Positions 47,330-57,394 of a stretch of DNA of 64,000 nucleotides are shown one piece after another. A program made the translations under genes and the position numbers. Origin of the DNA: Myotis daubentonii (taxonomy: Eukaryota > Chordata > Mammalia > Chiroptera > Vespertilionidae); contig NC_081842.1 in the NCBI RefSeq assembly GCF_963259705.1, forward strand, positions 41,602,796 through 41,666,795, in the 5' to 3' direction. Positions within the stretch are counted from its first letter, which is position 1. Each line of letters opens with the position of its first letter. The notes below the pieces were generated by a model. That model was not told the origin of the DNA. It was given only the letters and a program-made list of their open reading frames with translations, and searched no databases.

Positions 47330-47857
47330 TTTTTGTTTGTTTTTTGTGTTGTTGGTTTTTGCTGTTTTTTGGGGGTTTTTTTTGCTATTCTTATTAGTTT
47401 CTCATTTTATTGCTTTATGCTCAGAAAATATGGTTTGTATGACTTGTGCTTTCTGCAATTATTTGAGATTTTCTTTATACTCTAATTATATGGTTAGTTT
47501 TCTGTGCTATATGTGTTTGACAAGACACTGTATTCATTGTTCTTTGGGTACAAAGTTAAGTATTAAATGTTAATAGTGTTATTTAAAACTCTAGATCTTT
47601 TCTTGTTTTTGTCTAATTGTTTTGTTTATTTTCTAGGGAGTTGTCTCCCACTGTGATTGGAGATTGATGGTTTTCTTTTGTACTTTTAACAGTTTTTGAT
47701 TAATATACTTCAAAGCTATGTTGTTAGATACATGATGTTCTTGACTGTTATACATTATTGTAGTTTTTTTTTCTTTTCTCAGTATGAAATACCCTTCTTT
47801 GTCCCTTTTTAAATATATATATATGTATATGTATATATATATATATGTATATGTGTG

Positions 47858-47899
<42 letters not shown>

Positions 47900-48420
47900 T
47901 ATATTATTGATTTCAGAGAGGAAGGGAGAGGGAGAGAGAGATAGAAACCTCAGTGATGAGAGAGAATCACTGATCGGCTGCCTCCTACACACCCCACACT
48001 GGGGTTCCAGCCTGCAACCCCAGTATGTGCTCTGACCAGGAATTGAACTGTGACCTCATGGTTCATAGGTAGTTGCTCAACCACTGAGCCATGCCAGCTG
48101 AGCTTCTTTGTCCCTTTTAATGTGTGGGGGTTTTTTCTTGGACTCTATTTTGTCTTATGTTAATTTAACAATACTTAAACTTTATTTTAGTTATCATTAA
48201 CCTGGCACGTTTTTCTCATCCTTGATTTTAAATTTACTTAAATAATTTATTTTGGATATTTCATAAATAAAATATAGTTGGAGATTTTTAACCAAAGTGA
48301 GAGTTTCTTAGTAGCAGAAATACATTTATTGTGATTACTTATATTCTACAACTTTTTCTTGCCATCAAAATTTAAATTTTGTGTTTACTTTGTTACTAGT
48401 TATATTTTCTTCACATCTGC
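47330..48420 (-). mobile_element. Old L1 fragment, interrupted by VES
   Basis: The plus strand shows the T-rich antisense L1 pattern, with phrases such as TTTCTAGGGAGTTGTCTCCC, TGAAATACCCTTCTTTGTCCC and GACTCTATTTTGTCTTATG. The text CTTTGTCCCTTTT stops at a VES and resumes after it. The subfamily and exact ends are uncertain. Confidence 0.5.
47810..48103 (-). mobile_element. VES SINE with (TA)n tail
   Basis: A minus-strand VES with GATTTCAGAGAGGAAGGG, GAGAATCACTGATCGGCTGC, GGAATTGAACTGTGACC and GCCATGCCAGCTGAGC. Its A-rich tail has become a TA/TATG microsatellite at 47812-47905. The 15-bp duplication TTCTTTGTCCCTTTT is perfect (47795-47809, 48104-48118). Confidence 0.95.
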
Positions 48421-48699
48421 CTTCTGATCTATTGATTAAGGGTAAAGTAGAATTATTGTACTAATCTGGGAGTTGAAAGATTTGTTCTATTGATCTTCCT
48501 ATAAAGTTTGAATGTTATTGCATTCTCTATCAGTTTTTCCAGTTTTTACCCTATTTCCAAAACACATATGTAAGGCATATTTTCTATAATATTTAATTAG
48601 AAATGAGATCCCTTACTGTAACTTGCATGATGCCATTCAACTCATCTATTGAATTTTTATTGCCATATCATTTTGAAAATCTATGTTATTTTTTGAATT
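48421..48699. other. Unassigned AT-rich sequence
   Basis: Probably further L1-derived sequence by texture, but no landmark is clear. Confidence 0.3.
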
Positions 48700-50460
48700 G
48701 GTAATCACACACAGAAAAAATCCAAACAGTACAAAGAGAGATAAGGTCCAATGTAAGTCTCTCTTTCATCCCTGTGTCCTAGCCCTCCAGACCACCTCCC
48801 CAGCGACAGCTGCTGGTATAATTTCTTGTATGTCCTTCCAGAGATAGTTTATTCATATGCAGTCTTGAAGTCTGGCTTTTTTTAAAAAGCACAATGGTAT
48901 TATACTCCACACACTATCCTGTTTTTTGTGTTTTATTTATTTATTTTGCTTTGTTTTATCTTAGCAAGTATTTTGCATGTTGTTCAATATAAATACACAT
49001 GGCATTTCACTTTTGTCTGATTTTTGTTTTTCTTTAAATTTTCTTGTCAATTTCCTCACCCAAAGATATTTTTTTCCATTGATTTTGTGTGTGTTTTAAG
49101 AGAAAGTGGAAGGGAGGTAGGGGTCGGGGAGAGAGAAACATTGATGTGAAAGAGACACATAGATTGGTTGCCTCCTGCATGCACTCTGACCAGGGCCAGA
49201 GATTGAACCTGCAACCAAGTTATATGCCCTTGACTGGGAATTGAAGCCCAACCCTTCGGTGTGGGGGCCGGCACTCTAATCACTGAGCCACACCAGCCAG
49301 GGCTTTCTTTTAAACTTTTTCAAAGATAATATCTTCATTGAAAAAAACAATATATTCATATTGTTCAATTTTTAAAATTAGGATATACTATGAAAACTCA
49401 TGAACTCTTCCTCCTCTTTGCAGTTTCCAGCACCAAACCAGGGAAATACTATTTTTATTTTCTTGCAATGTACCAGAGTTTTTCTATACAACACACATGT
49501 ATATATTTTCCTCCTCCTTATTCACAAAAGATGACATAATGTATACTTGCCTTTTCAAACAGTGTGTCTGAAGAGAACTTTTAGTATCTTACCCATAGTT
49601 TCTACATTCAATTTTAAAGTGGAATGGCACTTAATCATTTCAATATACCATACTTTATTTAATCAATATACTACTAATGGACATTTGGGTTCTTTCTAAC
49701 TTATTGCAATTATAAGAAATGCTTCAATAAATAGCTTTTGTCACATATTATTTCATTTACTTTACAAGCATATCTATGCAAGTACATCACTAATATGCAA
49801 GAGTATTTGTAGGACAAATTCTCATCCTACAAATTATGCCATCTTTTTAAGGCATGGTTTTCCCTTTTATGAATTACTATAATTTATTTAACCAGTTTAC
49901 TATTGGTAGATATTTTTATTGTTTCTGATACTATGCTAATCCAAAAAAAATTCTTTGAACACAATATCTTTATATACATGCAAGTAAAATTTCATTTGTG
50001 CATATGCACATCTGTAACCTAACTTCCTAGTAGTGCAATTGCTGCTAGGTCAAGGGCATTTTATACCTTGACTGTCATAACTGCTTTTCATACAGATTGT
50101 GCTGATCTTATTGTCAACCAGCGATGTATAAGAGCTTATTTTCTCATGCTTTAACCAAACCATTGTGTTTTCAAAGCATTCAAACTTTACTAATTTTATA
50201 GGTGAAAATGTTATCTAATTGTATTTTTAGTTTGCATTTTTCTTACCATGAGTGGGGCAGAGCATATTTTCAAATATTTTTAAATGTTTTTCATTGTTGA
50301 TTGTATTACAGATACCTCCCATTCTACCCCCTCTTTGTCCAATATTTCAGAAAGATTTATATCCTCGCCCATTTTCCTTATTGTTGGGGTTTTCTTGATT
50401 TACAGGAACTTTTCATATATTGAGGATATTAGTTGTTTGTTGCAAATATTTAATCTCCAA
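48700..50460 (+). mobile_element. Old L1 (L1ME-like) 3' region, interrupted by VES
   Basis: Landmarks in order: AACAGTACAAAGAGAGATAAG, TATAATTTCTTGTATGTCC, ATGGACATTTGGGTTCTTTC, TAGTAGTGCAATTGCTGC, TGAAAATGTTATCTAATTG, TTGCATTTTTCTTACCATGAG and TATATTGAGGATATTAG. These are the long 3' UTR of ancient L1ME-type elements. A minus-strand VES occupies 49040-49304. It has no coding capacity. Confidence 0.65.
49040..49304 (-). mobile_element. VES SINE inside L1
   Basis: TTTCCTCACCCAAAGATATT begins the 3' side and GAGCCACACCAGCCAGGGC ends the head. AGAAACATTGATGTGAAAG, GGTTGCCTCCTGCATGC and GAATTGAAGCCC lie between. Flanks TTTCTTTAAA... and TTTCTTTTAAA... suggest a duplication of about a dozen bases. 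Confidence 0.9.
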
Positions 50461-51262
50461 AATCTCTAATTGTTTATGTTTGATGGATGCAATAATCCCT
50501 TGGAATTCTCTGATATTAATTGTCCTTATTTTAAATTCTCCTTCTGTTTGTTCTATTATTCAGGAATGTGGGCTGACCTCTGAATATCCCTGTACACCTG
50601 CTTGCTATGTTTGCTTAAGCCAACGTCAGTAATTATGGGGGAAAGATAGGCTGGATTGCCAAGAGCTTACTGGTATCTTATTTTCTGAGGGTAGAGGTTC
50701 CCAGCCTTCCTGGAGGGAAAGGAGTAACTCCATGCCCTGGATGCAGAGGCCTCTTACTGAGCCTGTGGGCCGGCTCAGGTCATGCTGCCTGTGATCAGCA
50801 CCTGTGGGAGAGAAAGGGGAGACACTCCCCTGCAGCAGCAAAGGGTGCTGCCAATCACACCCTCAGAGGTGTGCCCAGGGACCCATCCTTCTCCTAGTAA
50901 CTACTGACTCTGAGCTTGGCTTTCCCCAGAATTATCCCCACCTAGGCAGAAATACTCTTTTGTGCATGTTTTGGGCCATATTTTCTGCAGATTATGATCC
51001 TATGCAATTGATTTGGTCCTTGGTTGGTTGGTTGGTTGGTTTTAATATTTAGGAATTCTTCAAGATTTCTGATCTGGTATTAGTATTCTTCCTTGATTCT
51101 CAGCACAGTGGCTAATTTTTTTCCTCTAAAATATTGTTTCTGTCATTCTGTGGCATTTTGGGCAGCAATAAGGTACATGCTTAGGACACCATATTGATCT
51201 GACCTTCCCGAATTACTTTGAAAACCCAAAAGAGAGGAGCAGGACCTACCTTTTCAAGTGCA
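50461..51262. other. Unassigned non-coding sequence
   Basis: No gene is recognised. A short (GGTT)n run lies at 51020-51042. Confidence 0.3.
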
Positions 51263-51264
51263 CG

Positions 51265-51500
51265 GCTTTGTTTGTGAGCTTCTTGAAATCAGGGATGATA
51301 AATTCAGGGTGCTCCAAAAATATATATACACACTCTGACAGCTGATTGCCCACATTTTGAAAATGAAATGCAGTTTAATAAACACTGCTTTATAACTATT
51401 CAAAGTGTGTATACATTTGGGGGAAACACCCTGTATATAAGTTGGTACTTGCTTAGCATGGTGTCTGACTCATAAGAGGGATTCCATAAGTGTTTATGGT
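51265..51500 (+). mobile_element. L2/MIR-class fragment split by a MITE
   Basis: TTTGTGAGCTTCTTGAAATC and GGGATGATAAATT lie left of a mariner MITE. GGTACTTGCTTAGCATGG, CTGACTCATAAGAGGG and ATTCCATAAGTGTTTATGG lie right of it, together giving the L2 3' end order. Confidence 0.5.
51305..51433. mobile_element. Mariner-type MITE, 129 bp
   Basis: The left end CAGGGTGCTCCAAAAATATA and right end TTTGGGGGAAACACCCTG, with TATACACAC and GTGTGTATA just inside, form an imperfect terminal inverted repeat of about 30 bases. TA follows the right end; TT stands where TA is expected on the left. This fits a Tc1/mariner derivative with one mutated target base. Confidence 0.85.
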
Positions 51501-51640
51501 GTGAGGAAAGGAAAGAAGAAAAGAGGGAAAAAAGAATATTAAGAATAATTTTTATTAGGGCCAATTCAATATGCTTTTATGGAATAATAAGATGCATATA
51601 AGATTTTTGGTTAATCTCTTTCCGCCTCTCCACTCCCCCC
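51501..51640. other. Unassigned AT-rich sequence
   Basis: Short unassigned stretch upstream of the Helitron cluster. Confidence 0.3.
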
Positions 51641-51644
51641 TTCT

Positions 51645-51786
51645 CTCCGAGATTCATCAGTCTGTTGCATGTTTCCATGCCTGTGGTTTCTGCTCCTGCG
51701 TTGAGCATCTGCCCCCTGGTAGTCAGTGTGCATCATAGCTACCAGTTGGGTGGTTGAACAGCTGCTTAGGCTTTTATATATATATA
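51645..51786 (-). mobile_element. Helitron 5' end fragment (unit A)
   Basis: On the minus strand it begins TATATATATAAAAGCCTAAG and continues with AGCTATGATGCACACTGAC, CTACCAGGGGGCAG and GCTCAACGCAGGAGC, as in the first 120 bases of the other HeliBat copies. No hairpin or CTAG end is found at its left. The 3' part is lost, or is a different sequence not recognised. Confidence 0.7.
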
Positions 51787-52314
51787 CTAGAGGCCCGGTG
51801 CATGGATTCGTGCACTGGTGGGGTCCCTCAGCCTGGCCTGTCACCTCCCGCAATCCAGGACCCCTTGGGGGATGTCAGACTGCTAGTTTCGGCCCAATCT
51901 CTGCAGGCCCTGGCCAATCCCTGCAGGGCTGAAACCAGCAGTCCGACATCCCCCAAGGATGTAGTAGTGCATGTAGCAGCAGGTGGCCAGGGAGGAGCCT
52001 GAGCCCAGGCCAGGCGCCGCACCACTCCCACTTATCCTGGCCCTGCTGTGCCTGCCGCTGCTGTCGCCGCTTAGTAGCACTGCCGCTGAGGCAGAAAAGG
52101 CTCGTGCTGCCGCAGCTCACTGGCCAGCCATGAGCCTGGTGTCTGAAGCCCATCAGTCAGCTGAGTGGTGCTCCCACTGTGGGAACGCACTGACCACCAG
52201 GGGGCAGCTCCTGCATTGAGCATCTGCCCCCTGGTGGTCAGTGCACATCATAGCGACCGTCAAACAGTTGTTTGGTTGTTCAGCCGTTCAGCTGCTTATG
52301 CTTTTATATTTATA
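51787..52314 (-). mobile_element. Helitron (unit B), 528 bp
   Basis: The 3' end, read on the minus strand, is GTGCACGAATCCATGCAC, CGGGCCT and CTAG at 51787. The 5' side ends in AAATATAAAAGCATAAGCAG against unit C. The interior has a GC-rich, Gln/Ala/Leu-like coding texture but stops in all long frames, a 27-bp inverted repeat (51864-51890 / 51931-51957) and a perfect 21-bp inverted repeat with CTCF-like cores (52187-52244). Confidence 0.9.
52187..52244. promoter_or_regulatory. Inverted pair of CTCF-core-like motifs in Helitron B
   Basis: Two perfect 21-base arms at 52187-52207 and 52224-52244 with a 16-base spacer. Each arm contains CCACCAGGGGGCAG on opposite strands, which fits the known vertebrate CTCF core. 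Binding is not shown, only the match. Confidence 0.5.
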
Positions 52315-52669
52315 CTAGAGGCTCGGTGAACAAAATTTGTGCACTCGGGGGGATGGGGGGTTATCCCTCAGCCTGGCCTGTGCCCTCTTGAAGTCCAGGA
52401 GCCTTCGGGGGATGTCTGACTGATGGCTTAGCACCCTCGGACACCCTTAGCGCTGCTGCAGATGTGGGAGGGGGTCCCGTCACTGCCGCTGCACTCACCA
52501 GCCATGAGCCTGGCTTCTGGCTGAGTCATGCTCCCTCAGTGGGAACGCACTGACCACCAGGGGGCAGCTCCTGCATTGAGTGTCTGCCCCCTGACGGTCA
52601 GTGCATGTCATAGCAACCGGTTGTTCCACTGTTAGGTAGATTTGCATATTAGCCTTTTATTATATAGGA
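52315..52669 (-). mobile_element. Helitron (unit C), 355 bp
   Basis: The 3' end on the minus strand is GTGCACAAATTTTGTTCAC, CGAGCCT and CTAG at 52315. The 5' end is TCCTATATAATAAAAGGC with TAATATGCAAATC at 52669. The flanks are A and T in the expected positions. It lies head to tail with unit B without a spacer. The inverted repeat at 52547-52604 is as in unit B, with two mismatches. Confidence 0.94.
52547..52604. promoter_or_regulatory. Inverted CTCF-core-like pair in Helitron C
   Basis: The left arm at 52547-52567 carries CCACCAGGGGGCAG intact. The right arm at 52584-52604 differs at two positions in the core (CTGCCCCCTGACGG), which probably weakens it. The spacing is the same as in unit B. 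Confidence 0.45.
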
Positions 52670-52671
52670 TA

Positions 52672-52775
52672 TATAGATACTATTTGCAAGGCACCAGTAG
52701 GCACAAGTGTTACAGAAATGAACAAAACACTCTCCTTGCCCTCCTTAAGCATGTGTGTGGGCAAGGGAGGTAGAA
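52672..52775 (-). mobile_element. L2 LINE fragment
   Basis: GCAAGGCACCAGTAGGCAC, GAAATGAACAAAACACTC and CCTTGCCCTCCTTAAGC match the reverse complement of the L2 3' region next to the Helitron. Confidence 0.5.
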
Positions 52776-53300
52776 AAGATTAGAAGTGTACTTCCTAAAT
52801 TCCAAGAATTAATAACCTAACAGAAAAACCTAAAAGAAACACATTGTAGCTCCACAGGCTTGAGAGGAGAGCAGAGAAGGTAATTACTTGGTAATATGGA
52901 CAAATAGAGAAGGCTATTTCAAGGTGACTAAAATTAGAGGCGGAGTCGAACAGGATAGAGATCTAAACCACATTTTACTATATGCACAGCAAAGTTTTGA
53001 AGCTGCATCTCCAACTCTTCATATACTCAGTCATCAAATGAGCAATACCTGCATTTTTAAAAGGATGGCCTAAAAGGAAAGTTTCTTGGAAATACAGGTG
53101 ACAGAAAAACAACTGCATGCCAAAATCATTTCAAATATTAAAATGAATTATCTTTTTAACTTTGTTAAGGTTCAAGTAAATGTTGCTTTTAGAATACATT
53201 GGGCTTGTGCTTTTAGGTAGTGTACTGATGCACTGAAGTTGTGCTAGAAAGTGGCTCACTATTAGCAAGAGAAGGGTATGCAACTCTGGTGAGTATTGCA
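52776..53300. other. Unassigned non-coding sequence
   Basis: Nothing recognised. Confidence 0.3.
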
Positions 53301-53312
53301 TTCTGAAAATTT

Positions 53313-53549
53313 GTTTTTAAAATTCTCACCCAAGGATCTGTTTTTATTTATTTTAGAGAGAGAGGGAGGTGAGAGGCAGAGAGAGAAACATCGATGCGAG
53401 AAAGAAACATCTATTGGTTGCCCCCTGTATTTGCCTCGACTTGGGATTGAACCTTCAACCTAGGTATGTGCCATGATCAGGATCGAACCTGCAACCTTTT
53501 GGTGTGTGGGAGGACAGTGCAATCAACTGAGCCATGCAGCGAGGACCAC
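53313..53549 (-). mobile_element. VES SINE
   Basis: AAAATTCTCACCCAAGGATC starts the 3' side. AAACATCGATGCGAGAAAG, GGTTGCCCCCTGTATTTGCC and GATCGAACCTGCAACC follow, and GAGCCATGCAGCGAGGACC ends the head. The duplication TCTGAAAATTT lies at 53302-53312 and 53550-53560. Confidence 0.93.
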
Positions 53550-53560
53550 TCTGAAAATTT

Positions 53561-53688
53561 TAACAGCTCACTTCAAGCATGAATTCTTCAGGTTTTAAAT
53601 TTCTATATAGTTTTATACAAAGGAGATAGAAATATTTAAAGTATAAAACAACTAAAGGGAAAGATTAAATATCCTATAATTAAACCAT
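53561..53688. other. Unassigned short stretch
   Basis: AT-rich and without landmarks. Confidence 0.25.
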
Positions 53689-53689
53689 T

Positions 53690-54240
53690 CAGTGATAGCC
53701 ATTATTAATATTTTGGCATCTATCCCTCTGGTGTTTAATACATTCATGCGTCATACACATAGAATTAAAGTGGGGTGATATGATATATAATACTTTAAAA
53801 CATTTTTTTACTTAAAATATATTTTAACATCCATCCATATCATTAACTGCTCTACAATATAGCCTTTATAAGGACTGCATTATCATTTTTTTATTAAGCT
53901 CCTGTTTTGGGACATTTGTGTTATTTTTCGTGTTATAAACACTGGTAGAGCGAACATCCTTTTTATACAACTTGATTATTTCTTAGAATAAATTCCTAGA
54001 AGTAGAATTATTGACAAGTGTATGCATATTTTAAGGCAATGTGTAGCCGAATTGCTCTTCTGAAATGTGCCAGCACAAATGTTAGCAATTTACATTTGAC
54101 ACCCTTACTATTAGCCAATATTTCATATTGTTGACAAACTAATAGTTTGAAAGTGGTATTTTATTGCTTTAATTTACATTTCTTTGATTAGTAGTATGTC
54201 TGACTATTTTTTCATATGTATTTTGGCTTTTTATATTGGC
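53690..54240 (+). mobile_element. Old L1 (L1ME-like) 3' UTR fragment
   Basis: AACATCCATCCATATCATT, GGGACATTTGTGTTATTTTTC, TAGAAGTAGAATTATTGAC, GCCGAATTGCTCTTCTG and TGCTTTAATTTACATTTC follow the same ancient L1 3' UTR seen at 48700-50460. Confidence 0.65.
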
Positions 54241-54262
54241 TTATATATCCAGTTCCACAGGA

Positions 54263-54436
54263 TAGCCTAGCCTAGCCTAGCCTAGCCTAGCCTAACACAG
54301 CACAGCAGAGCACAGCATAGCATAGCATAGCATAGCATAGCATAGCATAGCATAGCATAGCATAGCATAGGGAGGGGAGGGTAGAGAGAGTAGGATAACC
54401 TAGGGTAGGGTAGAGTTGAGTAGAGTAGGGTAGAGT
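54263..54436 (+). repeat. Compound pentanucleotide array
   Basis: A CCTAG run of six units (54265-54294) changes through CACAG variants into a CATAG run of about twelve units (54314-54370). It then decays into TAGGG/TAGAG units up to about 54436. All sub-arrays keep the five-base period, which implies a single array that mutated and re-expanded. Confidence 0.95.
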
Positions 54437-54439
54437 CAC

Positions 54440-56035
54440 CTGAGCCTTAACAAACAATGGTATCCACAGAGTGCTAGACTAGTGTGGGTTGAAACAGGAG
54501 GTGAACCAGTCTGAAGATGGACCGGAGTAAGACATAATTCTAGGACCTATGACCCTCTTCTTCCTTCTCTCCTAGATTTCCAACCTGGAGCTAAAGTAAG
54601 TGAAATAGGGCCCATGGGGAAGATGCTGGAAAGAGCTAAGCAGAGTAACAGCCAGATAGGGACTCAGGTTGATGAAGGACTTCGAGGAAGAGAAACCCAT
54701 GCTAACTGTATAGCTCAGTTCAGACAATGGGAGCAGAAGATTTCTGCAGAGCCAGTCTCACATCTCACATGACAACAGCGTCAATGACAGCAAGCTCCTA
54801 AATCCCCCCTATCCTCGTGAAGGCTAAGGAAGTAAGTTAGACCAAGTATGTAACTAAGAGGAGCTGGGGAAGGGAGAGACCACCTGAATATCAGCCATTT
54901 CTAATGGCTTCTAATGCCACTAATCCCATTCTGCCCCTGAAACTCGAGGCAGAATCCTACACACAGTGGGGTCTGCAAATATTTGCTAAGTGAAATAATA
55001 ATAATAATAACTAAATGAATAGATGAAATCTGCAAAACCCATGCAACTAAGGGGTAGTCTAAATGCCAATTTGGCTCTAAGAATGTTTGTTAACTCTTCA
55101 AAATACGGGGGGGGGGGCGGTTAAACTAAGAATAATGGGAAAATAAAATATTTACCTTCATTTATACTAATGGTCATTGCAGGTATTTAAGTTTCCTACC
55201 AGGAATTCTAATAAATATTTAAGCCATTCCAATTTACCTTGCCAGTTGGTACTTAAGGGGAATTAGGCAGTGGATTAAGAGAATGGTTTCTTCAGGAGCT
55301 TTGAAGTCTACTGTTTTAGGCTGTGTGGTCACAGGACTGTCTCATCCACTTCCCTTTCTCCTTTCTTTTCTAATCTTTTGTTAAAGAAAAGTAGCTATAA
55401 ACATACCAACCTATGTTGCTATAATGATTTTCTTAGTTAACACTGTAGTTAAGGTTACATACAGACTTTTATTGTAATCCCCATCTTCACTAGTTGCCAA
55501 GGTTTTGAACATCCCTTCAGCCTAAAGCTTTCCAGGCTTTGTTCCTTATTCAGATAAACTTTAAACTCAGTCTGTTCAGCTGCTTCTGAGAAGAGAGAAA
55601 ACAAGAGGTGTAATGTTAGCTCACGAGTGTTAGAAAGACTAACTTTCAAAAGTTGACATACTCATCATGGCTACTCATTACTTGGGACAGACGTCATCAT
55701 CCAGGGAGTTATCAAGGAATCAAGAGACCAGGAGAGAATAATCAGAGGATGTCTACAAGCCAATTTGGCTCTTTTGACTGAACCTACTCAGATATCTTCA
55801 CAACTTCAAAAAGTCTGAAAAACAGCCTATTGATAGGTGGGTATCCTACATACTAGAATTTTCTACTCAAAGGATGAATATTGTTAAATGTGCTCTTTTA
55901 TGCACTTAAGCGTAACCTTTGTACACAGACAATGCTATTCAGTGGTTTACTTTGGTTTAAAAATTAATATTCAATTCATTATGATCCCAAAATCAAAACT
56001 TCTTTATGCTTTTTAAATTCATCTCACAAAACATA
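54440..56035. other. Unassigned non-coding sequence
   Basis: No gene is recognised. A GGGGGGGGG run at 55109-55117 and an (ATA)n patch at 54994-55012 are the only low-complexity features. Confidence 0.35.
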
Positions 56036-56039
56036 TAAG

Positions 56040-56290
56040 CCTAAAACACTTTAGCAAACATTTTTAGGTTACATTTATTGGTGTGACATTAGTTAATAAC
56101 ATTTTATAGGTTTCAAGTGTACAATTCTATATACATTATCTGTATACTGCATTGTGTGCTTACCACCCAAAGTCTAGTCTCTGTCCATCACCATGCATTT
56201 GACCCCCATTACCCTCTGCATCCTCCCCACACCCCCCTTCCCCTCTGGTAACCACCATACTGTTATCTGTGTCATTGAATTTTTTGTTAT
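56040..56290 (-). mobile_element. Old L1 3' UTR fragment
   Basis: Read on the minus strand: GTTATCTGTGTC reversed, GGTGGTTACCAGAGGGG, AGTCTAGACTTTGGG-like text, TACACTTGAAACCTATAAAA and CACCAATAAATG. These are the end of an L1M 3' UTR. It abuts a plus-strand L1 of a different type. Confidence 0.75.
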
Positions 56291-56299
56291 GTTTGTTCA

Positions 56300-57375
56300 G
56301 CAAACATTTTTTAAAAACATCTGAGAAGGGATTGTTACCTAAAACATACAAAGAACTTTTAAAACTCAACAATTTAAAAAACCAACAACTCGATAAAAAC
56401 TTGGGCAAAGACTTGAAAAGACACCTTACCAAAGCAAATATACAGATGGCAAATAATATTTGAAAAGATGCTCAACATCATATCTCATTAGGGAACTGAA
56501 AATTAAAACAACAACAATATATTAGTATATACTTATTAGAAGGCCAAAAATTCAAAACACCGATAATACCAAATGCTGACAAGGGTGTGGAACAACAGGA
56601 ATTATCATTCATTACTAGTGGGAACGCAAATTAGTGCACCAACTTTGAAAGACAGTTTGGCAGTTTCTTACAAAACTAAATATATGCCTACCATATGAGC
56701 AAGCAATAGTACTCCATGGTTAATTACCAAAATGGATTGAAAACTTGCATTCACACAAAAACCTGCCCAAGAATGTTTATAGAAGCTTTATTCATAATTG
56801 CCAAAACTTTAAAGCAATCAGGATGTCCTTTAGTGGGTGAACAGATAAACTGTGGTAAATCCAGACAATGGAATATTATTTGATACTAAAAAAAAAATTA
56901 AGGTTATCAAAAGACATGAAGATACCTTAAATGTGTGTTACTAAGTGAAAGAAGCCAAGATGAAATAAGTTATGTACTGTATGTTTCCAATTATATGATG
57001 TTCTGGAAAAGGCAAAATTATGAACAAAGTAAAAATATTAGTGGTTGCTAGGGGACAGGAAGAGGAAAGGATGAATATGCAAAGCACAGAGGATTTTGGA
57101 CAGTGAAACTATCTTTTATGATGATACACTTATAAATACATGTCATTATACATTTATCAAAACCCATACACTGTTCACCAATATAAACTGTGGACTTTGT
57201 ATACTAATGATGTGCCCAAATAGGTTCACAGATTGAAACAAATGTGCCACTCTGGTGGGGATGTTGATAATGGAGTAGTAGGCTGTGCATATGTGGAGAT
57301 GGGAGTATACAGGGAATCTCTATACTATCTGCTTAATTTTGCTATGAACCTGAAACTACTCTAGAAAATAAATTC
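56300..57375 (+). mobile_element. L1 (L1M-type) ORF2 tail and 3' UTR
   Basis: ACATACAAAGAACTTTTAAA, CTTGGGCAAAGACTTGAAA, GGGAACTGAAAATTAAAAC, TTTATTCATAATTGCCAAAA, GACAATGGAATATTATTTG, GGTTGCTAGGGGACAGGAAG, GCACAGAGGATTTTGGACAG and CTGAAACTACTCTAGAAAAT form a continuous but frame-broken L1 3' end. Confidence 0.92.
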
Positions 57376-57394
57376 TATACAATGATATTTTAAA

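Noticed and set aside
56040..57375. Opposed L1 segments as a twin-primed L1 inversion
   Set aside because: Both segments contain a 3' UTR and the two UTRs are of different subfamilies, so they are two separate insertions rather than one inverted copy.
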